NCBI RefSeq assembly: GCF_003966225.1
Contig: NZ_RXNU01000007.1
Span: 124,001-188,000 of the forward strand
Origin: Shewanella canadensis
GTDB lineage: Bacteria; Pseudomonadota; Gammaproteobacteria; Enterobacterales; Shewanellaceae
Length of the DNA: 64,000 nucleotides
Direction of reading: 5' to 3'
Shown here: positions 1 through 8,524 of the stretch, one piece after another
How the letters are laid out: each line of letters starts with the position of its first letter
Position numbering within the stretch: the first letter of the stretch is position 1
Position numbers and translations under genes: made by a program
The notes under the pieces: model-generated
Database searches by the model: none
Told to the model about the DNA's origin: nothing
The model's input: the letters and a program-made list of their open reading frames with translations, nothing else

Positions 1-864
1 ATGCGCTGGTGCGCTTACTACAAACGCGAGTCTAACTGCTTTTTGAATCACCTCAGTAACCCATCTAAGAACCGATTTTCAATGGTACGCAGCATTCAAG
101 GACCTATGAACCACCTACTTTCCATTGAATCTGTGCATCGTTTCCCTGAAGAGCACTTCGAGCGTTTTTTACAGTATGGATTTATCAACAATCGAACCGG
201 AGTAATTGATTACGCAAGCCAGCTAATTGTGATGTTGATGCACTATGGCGGGCTTAGGTTATCTGAATGTTTTCATATTTATACAAGCGACATTGCCATT
301 GATACAAAAAGTGGTTCAGCAATTGTTTCCGCATTTCATCCAAGTGACGGGGCGAGTCCAGAGCAAGGATTTTCAAATCGTAGAGAGTACCTAAACACTC
401 TATTTCGTCAAAAGCCACGCAATGAGTACAAACGCTCTCACAGGCTTTATTCCGGCTGGAAGCAGCCTCTTTTAACGAATCGAAACCTTTCATTTGATGT
501 CATGCTATTTCCAAATAACAAGGCTACCGAATTCACTTGGTTACTGCAGCAATACCTAGCAGTAAGATCTGATGGTGATCATCCGTATCTTTTTACTAAC
601 TCAGTTGGGAAACCAGAATCGAAAAAGAACTTTATTCAAAAATACAAACGTGCAATCGAGCGCATTGGACTGGAAGCAAGCAAACATCTAGGTACGAGCC
701 CGCACTCCCACAGACACTCTTACGGCTACCGTCTAAGCCAAGCGGGCTTCAACCAATTAGAAATACAAAAAGCAATGCATCACAAAAGCCCCTTCAGTTG
801 TTTGGTTTATTTGCAACCTGAAGATAGTGAAATAAGAAACACAATTAGAGGAATAGGGCTATGA
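1..864 (+). CDS. gmtY: Gamma-mobile-trio tyrosine recombinase GmtY (5' end probably outside window)
   Basis: A tyrosine recombinase expected to act on DNA ends during movement of a gamma-mobile-trio island. The visible 287 residues hold the catalytic set: Arg86 in GGLRLSE, the HxxR box at His235-Arg238 (SPHSHRHS), His260/His261 and the nucleophile candidate Tyr270. The frame is open from base 1, so the first ATG is only the window edge and the true start is probably upstream. The stop overlaps the gmtZ start in an ATGA, which means translational coupling. The family name rests on the three-gene order with a repeat-bearing integrase and a roughly 200-residue third protein. A generic phage-type integrase is the alternative. 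Confidence 0.8.
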   Translation: MRWCAYYKRESNCFLNHLSNPSKNRFSMVRSIQGPMNHLLSIESVHRFPEEHFERFLQYGFINNRTGVIDYASQLIVMLMHYGGLRLSECFHIYTSDIAIDTKSGSAIVSAFHPSDGASPEQGFSNRREYLNTLFRQKPRNEYKRSHRLYSGWKQPLLTNRNLSFDVMLFPNNKATEFTWLLQQYLAVRSDGDHPYLFTNSVGKPESKKNFIQKYKRAIERIGLEASKHLGTSPHSHRHSYGYRLSQAGFNQLEIQKAMHHKSPFSCLVYLQPEDSEIRNTIRGIGL

Positions 865-3800
865 AAAAGGAATTTTATGACACCTACTCATCTGCCCAGC
901 AAGCCACCCAAGAGTTAGCAATAACAACAGCTGCTGAATACCAGCAACGCTACAAACAAGACCCTCACCTGCCATCAAACCCAGATCAAGTCTATGCCAG
1001 CGAATGGCACAACTGGTCAACATTTTTGGGCACTGCAGATAGATTCTATCCCAACCTGGCTGCCGCCCAGCAAGCCACCCGGGGGTTAGCAATAACGACG
1101 AAGACTGAATACCGCCAACGCTACAAACAAGACCCACACCTGCCTGCAAGACCTGATCAGGTCTATGCCGACGAATGGCACAACTGGTCAACATTTTGGG
1201 GCAATCCCATCAAGGAACTCTATCCCAACCTGGCTGCCGCCCAGCAAGCCACCCAAGAGTTAGCAATAACAACGAGGACTGAATACCGCCAACGCTACAA
1301 ACAAGACCCTCACCTGCCATCAAACCCAGAGAAGTTCTATGCCAGCGAATGGCACAACTGGTCAACATTTTTGGGCAATCCCATCAAGGAACTCTATCCC
1401 AACCTGGCTGCCGCCCAGCAAGCCACCCGGGGGTTAGCAATAACGACGAAGACTGAATACCTGCAACGCTACAAACAAGACCCACACCTGCCTGCAAGAC
1501 CTGATCAGGTCTATGCCGACGAATGGCACAACTGGTCAACATTTTTGGGCAATCCCATCAAGGAACTCTATCCCAACCTGGCTGCCGCCCAGCAAGCCAC
1601 CCAAGAGTTAGCTATAACTTCTGTTGCTGAATACCAGCAACGCTACAAACAAGACCCTCACCTGCCTGCAAACCCAAATACCTTCTATGACTCCGAATGG
1701 CAAAACTGGTTGGCATTCTTGCTACCAAAGAAAATTACTAATCTCACGGTGCTAAAGCATGCATGCAAAATACTTGATATCAACAATTCTCAGCAATATC
1801 GACTGGCCCAAAAAGAATATAAGCAACTGCCCTCCAAACCAGACAAAAAATTTGAAGATTGGGTAGATTGGTATGATCTATTAGATATTCCAAGGCCATA
1901 TCCATATGAGCAATTACGTTCGATAGTACTAAAGCATAAATGCAAAACTCTAAAAGACTATAAAAAGATGCGAATCAAGCTAAATGATCCGCAAGTACCT
2001 TCTTCGCCAGAAGAAGTTTATAAAAGCACTGGATGGACTAATTCATATGACTTATTTGGAACTACCAGGCCATATCAAATCAAGTATTTTGCTCCTGAAT
2101 GGAAAGAGTGGACTGATACAATAGTTGAGTTTTTGAAATCAGCAAAAGGTGGTGATACTAAGGCAAAGGACCTCTGTGAGTTTGTTCGTGAATACATTGA
2201 GCTCAATGGATTTGAAACCTCTCCTTTAGAGTATCTAACACGCGGGAGAACCAATATTCAGCCAATGTTAGAGTTATTTGAAAAAGTACCAGTTACGCGT
2301 AAAAAAAAGTGGTTGTTTTCAATAAATGAGTTTTTAAATTGGATCATCGCAAATTACCTTATCCTCGAAGATATCGAGACTGGAGAGATGACTCCAATAA
2401 AGGGAGCGAGTAATCCTTTTTCTCATGTCAATTTTGATGGAGAGCTAGCCCCACAAACAATCAATGAGACTAACAAGTTAGCGCTACCGTATCAATTTGT
2501 AAAAAGTTCTAGAGAGTGGATTCTACCTCCGAGTTCAATGCTAAATAAAACTAGCTATTCAGAACTCCACCACCTGCAACGATTTCCCGCTGATTGGATC
2601 CCTATCGATGATACAACACTTATCGATAGCTCCGATCCTGACTGTGTAACCAAGATTGAAGGAGGCAGGACTTTCCTTTGGCTCCCGATATATTGGACAT
2701 ACACCTACGCATTAATGCAGTTACCAGCAAGAGGAAGACAGATAATCTATTGCGACTCTGGTGAAGCTGATACTGAGGTAGCAGACTTTAAAAACGATAA
2801 GGTCATATGGAAACGGAATCGAAATAATTTAGCAGAACTAACCCAACAACAAAGCATGATAAGCAAGACTAAAGATAATGACTTTGGCGTATATTACACT
2901 TCAAATAAAACCAATTTTAACGGTGAAGGTTACGCCATCCCATTTATGCCCTTAGAGCTTGCTTATTGGCTCATCAAGTTGAGAAAGTGGCAAGAAAAAT
3001 ACAACCCCATCACAGAGCCAACTAAATGGCTTGATTGCACCCGAACTAACTTGAACGAAGTGCAGAGAAAACAGAAAGGGATAAATAGCTTTCTGTTTAG
3101 GGACTATCAAGATAATGAACCGGGTACATTTGGGGGACGTTTAGCAACCAGACTAGCAGCTGCACTATTTTTTTCTTCTAAGGAACAATTAGCTTCAGCT
3201 AATTATGCAGGCAGAAGCTTCAAAGAGTGTCATCACCAACTAGAACAGCAAGAGAGTATTGCTCTTACTCCTTTCAAATCTCAATACACTCCCCATTCGA
3301 TGCGCGTCAGTTTAATTAATGCTTACGCATACGAATTTGGTATGCCACTTGAAGTGATTATGAAGCTAGTAGGGCACTCGTCTATTGTGATGTCTATTTA
3401 CTACCTCAAAAGCGATAAAACGGGCGCCAACATTCGAGAGCGAATACAACTGGGTGAGAAGCAGGCTTTGAGTAATGGGGCAGATACTTTAAGAAATTTT
3501 GTTGAGTCACAACGAATTGAGGAGTGTAAAAACCAGCTAATTGCTAATAATCCAGATTTCTTACAAACCATAAATAATGCTCGCCCGGCCTCTAGCTATC
3601 TTTTTAAAGACTTTGGTATCTGCCCTGTAGGTGGTGCATTTTGCGACGAAGGAGGGGCTCCTGTTGCGATGAAGGCTAACATTTATCATCCTGTAAATGC
3701 AGGTTACCTTGGAGAGCAAAACTGCATTCAATGCCGGTTTTTCGTCACTGGTCCCGCTTTCATGATGGGGCTCTCAGCACTTTTTAATGAGGTCAGTTTA

Positions 3801-4490
3801 GCCGTTAACACTCAATCACATCGCTACGCAAAGCTAGAAAACCAACTAAATGAAACCGTAACCCAAATTGAAGTGCTCTCAAATCAGATATATCAACACA
3901 AACTTCAAAGTGAGCAGCTGACTAAGTTAGAAAGAGAAAAGCAGCAGCTGCAAACCCTCAGACGCAAACTCAATTCCGAAATTGAAACTAGGGCAAAGAA
4001 AATGGATTTATACATGTCTGACATGAACTCCACTCATAAGCATCTGATCAGCTGTCAGAAAGTAATAAACCAAGAAAAGCAACAAGACAGTTCAAAGCTA
4101 CAGTTGATAGTGCCACATGAATTTGAAATCAGCTTTGAACTTAATGATGTGAGTGGTTTTCAGCAGCTATCAGAGGTTTGTGAAAACGCCGAACTTTATC
4201 ATAGTTGTAGTGACGAATTGGCCGTTACACGGCGAAGCCAGGCACTGGACAAGATGTTACTTAAAAATGGTATGAACCCGCAGTTCGTCTTTCTAACTGA
4301 AGAGCAGCAACTTGTTGTTGGTAATCAGATGACTCAGCTGATGATCTCTAGACTACAAAGCTGGGAAAAGGTCGATAGGCTTATTAATGGTAGTTTAGTG
4401 TTAAACGACTTTGCTGAGAGTGAAGGGTTCTCTACTAGCGATATTAAAGAGTTATTCGCTAATTCCACTCCTCTGAAATTGGTAGATTAA
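861..4490 (+). CDS. gmtZ: Gamma-mobile-trio integrase GmtZ with phage-integrase repeat units
   Basis: A 1209-residue tyrosine recombinase, second member of the trio. Residues about 10-300 are five near-identical units of about 58 residues (QQAT..LAIT..EY.QRYKQDPHLP..P...Y..EWHNWSTF), matching the phage-integrase repeat (INT_rpt) pattern, followed by two diverged units to about residue 410. The catalytic domain is near 600-850: Arg624/Arg626 (LPARGRQ), His812-Arg815 (HSMR), His839 (LVGHSS) and Tyr847/848. After it comes a cysteine cluster (GICPVGGAFC, then CIQC) that may bind metal, then a coiled coil at about 985-1060. It starts inside the gmtY stop and ends one base before gmtX. The repeats probably bind DNA, which is an inference. 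Confidence 0.85.
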   Translation: MKKEFYDTYSSAQQATQELAITTAAEYQQRYKQDPHLPSNPDQVYASEWHNWSTFLGTADRFYPNLAAAQQATRGLAITTKTEYRQRYKQDPHLPARPDQVYADEWHNWSTFWGNPIKELYPNLAAAQQATQELAITTRTEYRQRYKQDPHLPSNPEKFYASEWHNWSTFLGNPIKELYPNLAAAQQATRGLAITTKTEYLQRYKQDPHLPARPDQVYADEWHNWSTFLGNPIKELYPNLAAAQQATQELAITSVAEYQQRYKQDPHLPANPNTFYDSEWQNWLAFLLPKKITNLTVLKHACKILDINNSQQYRLAQKEYKQLPSKPDKKFEDWVDWYDLLDIPRPYPYEQLRSIVLKHKCKTLKDYKKMRIKLNDPQVPSSPEEVYKSTGWTNSYDLFGTTRPYQIKYFAPEWKEWTDTIVEFLKSAKGGDTKAKDLCEFVREYIELNGFETSPLEYLTRGRTNIQPMLELFEKVPVTRKKKWLFSINEFLNWIIANYLILEDIETGEMTPIKGASNPFSHVNFDGELAPQTINETNKLALPYQFVKSSREWILPPSSMLNKTSYSELHHLQRFPADWIPIDDTTLIDSSDPDCVTKIEGGRTFLWLPIYWTYTYALMQLPARGRQIIYCDSGEADTEVADFKNDKVIWKRNRNNLAELTQQQSMISKTKDNDFGVYYTSNKTNFNGEGYAIPFMPLELAYWLIKLRKWQEKYNPITEPTKWLDCTRTNLNEVQRKQKGINSFLFRDYQDNEPGTFGGRLATRLAAALFFSSKEQLASANYAGRSFKECHHQLEQQESIALTPFKSQYTPHSMRVSLINAYAYEFGMPLEVIMKLVGHSSIVMSIYYLKSDKTGANIRERIQLGEKQALSNGADTLRNFVESQRIEECKNQLIANNPDFLQTINNARPASSYLFKDFGICPVGGAFCDEGGAPVAMKANIYHPVNAGYLGEQNCIQCRFFVTGPAFMMGLSALFNEVSLAVNTQSHRYAKLENQLNETVTQIEVLSNQIYQHKLQSEQLTKLEREKQQLQTLRRKLNSEIETRAKKMDLYMSDMNSTHKHLISCQKVINQEKQQDSSKLQLIVPHEFEISFELNDVSGFQQLSEVCENAELYHSCSDELAVTRRSQALDKMLLKNGMNPQFVFLTEEQQLVVGNQMTQLMISRLQSWEKVDRLINGSLVLNDFAESEGFSTSDIKELFANSTPLKLVD
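890..1735 (+). repeat. Five tandem units of about 174 bp within gmtZ
   Basis: Each unit encodes about 58 residues beginning AAAQQAT or similar. Units 1 and 3 share QELAIT and SNP variants. Units 2 and 4 share RGLAITTKTEY and ARPDQVYADEW and are almost identical in DNA. This implies a higher-order duplication of a two-unit block of about 348 bp. Two further protein-level units downstream (to about base 2090) are too diverged to see as DNA repeats. Confidence 0.9.
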
Positions 4491-4491
4491 T

Positions 4492-5115
4492 ATGGCCGAT
4501 ATATCTTCTAACACGGTACTTGAACAGCTAAAAACGCAAACTTCATCTCGAGTTCAAGACTCTTTAGACGCAATTTTTAAGATTTGCGAAGAGCAGCAAG
4601 AGCGCGGTTTAAACGAATTTAGCTATTCAACCATTGCCCGCCTTGGTAAGGGGCATGGTGTTCCTGCGGCTCAAAGTATACGTAACAAGACTGGAGAGCC
4701 ATATCGAACCCTAATAGCTAGCTTTGCAAAGGCAACTTCTAAGCCTGAAAAAGCTAACACCCATGCAAACAAAGGTAAAAGCTACACATGGATAGAGGAG
4801 TTAAAAGACCCTGTTGTTAAACTGCAAGCAAATATCCTCTACTCTCAGAAACTAGCTGCTGAACGGTTAGTAAAAGAGATTGCCCCCATTGATCAAGTCA
4901 TAGAGATCTTTGACGGCGCTTCATCAACACCTTCTCTCTCAAAATTAACAAATTTAGAGAGAGAAGCACTAGAACATCTGATATCCACTGAGTTTATGCG
5001 ACAGCAAAGATTGGAGTTGGGCCCAAATGGAAGTATATTAACGACTGATGAAAAAGAGACATTTTTCCCTGTTGCTACTTTAGATGCCATTAAAAAAGCA
5101 TTGCAGTATTTGTAA
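4492..5115 (+). CDS. gmtX: Gamma-mobile-trio protein GmtX
   Basis: A 207-residue protein, third gene of the trio, starting one base after the gmtZ stop, so the three genes form one transcript. The sequence is mostly helical and charged, with no signal peptide or membrane segment. SYSTIARLGKGHGVPAAQSIRNKTG (in part, residues about 43-60) looks like a helix-turn-helix segment of the kind seen in transposase helpers. No catalytic motif was recognised. Its role in recombination is known only from association with the two recombinases. The assignment rests on position, size and partners more than on sequence recall. Confidence 0.75.
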   Translation: MADISSNTVLEQLKTQTSSRVQDSLDAIFKICEEQQERGLNEFSYSTIARLGKGHGVPAAQSIRNKTGEPYRTLIASFAKATSKPEKANTHANKGKSYTWIEELKDPVVKLQANILYSQKLAAERLVKEIAPIDQVIEIFDGASSTPSLSKLTNLEREALEHLISTEFMRQQRLELGPNGSILTTDEKETFFPVATLDAIKKALQYL

Positions 5116-5136
5116 CCAAGGGCTAGGAACACCAAG

Positions 5137-5628
5137 TTGAAAACAAACTTAATAACCCGTGAAGGGTTGGACAAACTCAATAAAGAACTCAACTACCTTT
5201 GGCGTGAGTACAGACCGGAGATTACCCAGAAAGTGACTTGGGCCGCCAGTCTTGGCGACCGTTCAGAAAATGCTGACTATAAAGAAAATAAAAGATTACT
5301 CAGACAAATAGACTCTCGCGTAAGATTTTTAAGAAAGCGTATTGAGGCTGTTAAAGTTATTGAGTATTCGCCCCAGCAAGACGGTAAAGTCTTCTTTGGT
5401 GCCTGGGTCGAAATTGAGAATGACGATGGTGAAACCAAGCGCTTTAAAATAGTTGGGCCAGATGAGATTTATGGTAGAAATGATTACGTCTCTATCGATG
5501 CTCCCATGGCCCGCGCCCTGCTAAAAAAAGAGGTCGACGACGAGGCTGTCGTTAAGACCCCTACTGGTGATCAAACTTGGTATGTGAATAACATTTCCTA
5601 CCAAAACCCTAAAGTTGATAATGGTTAA
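5137..5628 (+). CDS. greB: Transcript cleavage factor GreB, island-borne complete copy
   Basis: GreB enters the secondary channel of RNA polymerase and triggers cleavage of backtracked transcripts. The 163 residues cover the whole family: an N-terminal coiled coil (MKTNLITREG to about residue 75) with the acidic tip GDRSENADY, and a C-terminal FKBP-like domain with FFGAWVEIENDDGE and ISI/SIDAPMARALL. The start is TTG at 5137, chosen because it aligns exactly with the E. coli start MKTPLVTREG; AGGA lies just upstream. It sits 21 bases after gmtX, inside the island. A broken second greB lies at 13,993-14,142, so this copy probably supplies the cell's GreB. Confidence 0.93.
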   Translation: MKTNLITREGLDKLNKELNYLWREYRPEITQKVTWAASLGDRSENADYKENKRLLRQIDSRVRFLRKRIEAVKVIEYSPQQDGKVFFGAWVEIENDDGETKRFKIVGPDEIYGRNDYVSIDAPMARALLKKEVDDEAVVKTPTGDQTWYVNNISYQNPKVDNG

Positions 5629-5695
5629 TAACTAGCTTGGGAAGCGAAACATGTAAGAGTTATCAGGTAACTATTTTTGTACCCTACAACAAGTC

Positions 5696-7444
5696 TCATA
5701 AGCTAGTGAAGTGAGCTTTTACTTTTTCAATCTCATTAAAAATATACTTAAATTTGTCAAAACTTATTGTTGATTTGTTAGAGCGAACTACCTTTGTTGA
5801 AAAAATGTGCTTCCCATATTCCTTTGTTATATCGATGTTTTTTGCTGTTGAGAAGGTTTTACCGCCAATAACGGTACTAAGAGTAGCGGGGGAAAACAGA
5901 TCTTCCATCATAGAATCTTTACCACCTGCATTAAGTGGCGTCAAAATGAGGTAAAGGTTATGAAATATGTGTATAAAGCCGCTCTTCTTCAAAGTAACTA
6001 AATCGTTTGGACATGATTTTACATTTTTAACTAAGTGCTTTAGAAGTGTTTCTGGGCCATCATCATTATCTAAAACCAGAATAACTGGCGACTTAGCCTC
6101 TTGATTACCGTAATACTTATAATCTTCAACGTACCGTTTTACAAACCTTAAAAAAGGTGTTGCGCCATCCCCTAAATCTAAGAAATACATTGTCTTGTCA
6201 TTTAAATTTGGAAACTTTAACTTAGGCTCATACTGGTTATTGATGGTTTTGGGTTTCACTAAATTAGGATAGATTGGCTGAAGCATGCTTAACGCACTTT
6301 TCAAATAGATATTATCTGTTTTCCCTTCCGTCAAGATAGTCGGTAATTCATTAGCAAAGAAGTGCTTATAGTGAAGAAATCTGCTGTAGACGACCTCTCT
6401 GGAATTAAGTTTATCCCTAAATTGATACAACCCATTATGTTTCATTGGTTCAAATATTGGCTTAGGGTGTTTTTTATTTTGGAGGTTATTATAATAATCA
6501 ACTGAGTCTATGAATGTCAGTCTTCCCTCGAGTTCAGATAAGGTGCCAACACGAGATTCTCCATTTATTCCAACAACTTCAAAAGATCCATTTTTAAATT
6601 GGTTATGAGCCATTGCCCTAGTTGATCGCCAGTACTCTGATTTAACGTTTATTTTTTTATTTACAACTAAACCAGTAACTTCTTGTCTTGAGTCTTTGAA
6701 CTGGACTCTTGTCTTTTTATTATTCACTGAGAAACCAGATCGTCTAATCTCTCCTAATAGTTTTGCACCCAAAATTCGGTTGCCTGCATCTTTAACAATG
6801 CCGAAGGGAAATTCACTCTTCCTAGTTGAAAAGGTCATATCATCTGCATATCTGGTATAAGAGCAGCCATTTTTTCTAGCTAATCTTGCAAGTCTGATGT
6901 CTAGGCTATTTGTAATAAGGTTTGCTATCACTGGAGAGCAAGGGCTTCCCTGAGGTAAGGTATCATTATAGCAAGCTATTTGGGCAATAACCGTTGCTAT
7001 ATGAGGATCTAATTTAAAGTCTCTATTAGCAATAAAGTAGCCTCGAACACGACCAAAATTGAAACTATCAAAAAAGCCTTCTAAATCTAAATTTAGGACA
7101 TTTTTTTTGCCTCTATGAACTCGGGCATTGGTGATAATTGATCTCTCTCGCTCAAAACCATGAGACAGAGAGCATTCAATCTCATTGTCAATGTGATTGA
7201 CCATTTTACAGTCTAATAAAAGGTCGGACAATTTCCGCTGTATATCTTTTAACTCGGAAGTTGGTGCTGATATTTTCCTTATGCCACCAGATTTTTTTGG
7301 AATATCGAACTTGTGATAATGTGTGTTCGCACCTGGTTTATAAAGCACGCGGGTAAGAAAAGATGCTGACACCCCCAATAAAGATGCTAACTGTGGTTTA
7401 GTCTTAGCTTGTTTAAGTAATAAATAGCGTCTTCTATGTATCAA
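5696..7444 (-). CDS. Retron reverse transcriptase fused to TOPRIM domain (Ec67/Eco2 type)
   Basis: Makes msDNA from the adjacent RNA gene. The fused TOPRIM nuclease-like domain is the probable effector in phage defence. The 582 residues closely resemble the Ec67 (Eco2) retron protein in order and length (about 586). The RT part has the retron NAxxH motif at NARVH (106-110), QGSPCSP, the catalytic YADD at 199-202 and VTG at 256-258. The TOPRIM part has Glu373 in TEGKTD and Asp459/Asp461 in LVLDNDDG, then LTPLNAGGKDSMMEDLF as in Ec67. The start is TTG at 7444. The msr-msd lies just upstream on the same strand. All expected catalytic residues are present. Confidence 0.95.
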   Translation of the reverse strand: MIHRRRYLLLKQAKTKPQLASLLGVSASFLTRVLYKPGANTHYHKFDIPKKSGGIRKISAPTSELKDIQRKLSDLLLDCKMVNHIDNEIECSLSHGFERERSIITNARVHRGKKNVLNLDLEGFFDSFNFGRVRGYFIANRDFKLDPHIATVIAQIACYNDTLPQGSPCSPVIANLITNSLDIRLARLARKNGCSYTRYADDMTFSTRKSEFPFGIVKDAGNRILGAKLLGEIRRSGFSVNNKKTRVQFKDSRQEVTGLVVNKKINVKSEYWRSTRAMAHNQFKNGSFEVVGINGESRVGTLSELEGRLTFIDSVDYYNNLQNKKHPKPIFEPMKHNGLYQFRDKLNSREVVYSRFLHYKHFFANELPTILTEGKTDNIYLKSALSMLQPIYPNLVKPKTINNQYEPKLKFPNLNDKTMYFLDLGDGATPFLRFVKRYVEDYKYYGNQEAKSPVILVLDNDDGPETLLKHLVKNVKSCPNDLVTLKKSGFIHIFHNLYLILTPLNAGGKDSMMEDLFSPATLSTVIGGKTFSTAKNIDITKEYGKHIFSTKVVRSNKSTISFDKFKYIFNEIEKVKAHFTSL

Positions 7445-7481
7445 GTTAAACTCTTATTGGGTTTTTAAGTATGAAAAAGGC

Positions 7482-7610
7482 GGCTCACATGCACTCTTTC
7501 GCGCAGCTGGCGAGTAGTTCCGGAAGGCATATTAGCAATCCGAAAGGCGAGTCTCTTAGACAATGTGGTCACTGGTTGCGAAGCGCAACCAACAAATCTG
7601 CATGTGAGCC
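7482..7610 (-). ncRNA. Retron msr-msd RNA gene
   Basis: Read on the minus strand, this begins with the 12-base a1 repeat GGCTCACATGCA (7610 to 7599) and ends with its perfect inverted partner a2 (7493 to 7482). After a1 comes GATTTGTTGG and the stem-loop GGTTGCG-CTTC-GCAACC, then AGTGACC. This matches the msr of Ec67 (GCAGATTTGTTGGTTG...GCAACCAGTGGCC) almost base for base. By analogy the branching guanosine is at 7598. The msd part (about 7495-7570) is rich in self-complementary segments. The RT gene starts 38 bases beyond a2, the usual retron layout. Confidence 0.93.
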
Positions 7611-8524
7611 TATTAAATAATATACCGCCAAGCACATATCATTACAAGTGATTAATAATATTAAGTTTTCATCTATATTAAATATAAAATAGTAAAAGGG
7701 TGTTATGTCTAAATCAATCAAGTCACTCACTATAAAATTACTGTAAAGCCGCACCCAGCCATGTCTAACCCCGTGATTGTGCTACATCCACGTAGTGACG
7801 ATTCTCATTCAAATTAAAGTGGAAGGTTGTTGAGCTGAAAAGGTAACAAATTCTGTTTTAACTCATATTTGAGGCTAAAACGATTTGGCCTCAATCAGGA
7901 CGTAGGTAAAAATGATGCAACTCACGTTTACAAGTTTGTTGCCACCTTAGCAGAGTTAAAACAGAGCTCTATTTTAGGTAAGTATTAGGCCGGATTTTAA
8001 GGGTAAACAAAGCAGCTAACCAAGAGGCTTAGCTATACACCTTTGCAGAACCAAAGCTTTCGAATTTGCAAACCGTATTGCAGATGAAATACCGGATATG
8101 CCCGTTATATTCAGAGAATCTACGGAGAATATTTTCTCTGGAGAGCAGTTTAAAACACATATAAGAAAGACTAAGTTGCCATCTCAAAATAGCCGCGAAT
8201 TTAGGTTTGGTTCTTCGCCCATAGAGCAATCGCGATCACATTCTCTAGTGCCATCTCCCAGCCACAACCCTTTTAGTTCGAAGTTTCCATCTTTTGAGAT
8301 TTTAGGTGGATTTAGAGAAAAGGTGGTATCTACTTTCAACTCACCTTTTTAATGCATAAACCTTATTTATGGTGTCACCACAAATAAACTCGACTGCGAA
8401 GCCTACGAATACTCACTGCTCACTGCTCACTGCTCACTGCTCACTGCTCACTGCTCACTCAGCATCATAAATAAGCCCATCAAGTTAGCCAGCGAACAAA
8501 CTTCTTATGGTCAATATGTCATCT
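7611..8524. other. Gene-poor stretch inside the island
   Basis: No intact gene is visible in these 914 bases. Two short plus-strand segments read like decayed coding sequence. The one at about 7845-7988 ends DATHVYKFVATLAELKQSS..LGKY and stop; the one at about 8035-8352 contains KAFEFANRIADEIPDMPVIF. Neither has a convincing start and neither was recognised. A seven-base microsatellite lies at 8412-8459. The segment upstream of the msr probably holds the retron promoter. The rest looks like remnants of earlier cargo. Confidence 0.5.
8412..8459. repeat. Heptanucleotide microsatellite (CTCACTG)n
   Basis: Six full copies plus six bases of a seventh copy of CTCACTG, without interruption. It is intergenic, about 65 bases beyond the stop of the 410-residue gene. 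Slippage would change its length, but no coding effect is expected at this place. Confidence 0.95.

Noticed and set aside
859..1194. Repeated open frame on the minus strand of gmtZ
   Set aside because: It only mirrors the 174-bp repeats of gmtZ.
8098..8352. Open frame of 84 codons in the island gap
   Set aside because: No ribosome binding site, no recognised homology and a low-complexity tail. Recorded only as possible decayed coding DNA.
8411..8460. CRISPR-like array
   Set aside because: The repeat is seven bases without spacers, so it is a microsatellite. No CRISPR array or cas gene is in the window.
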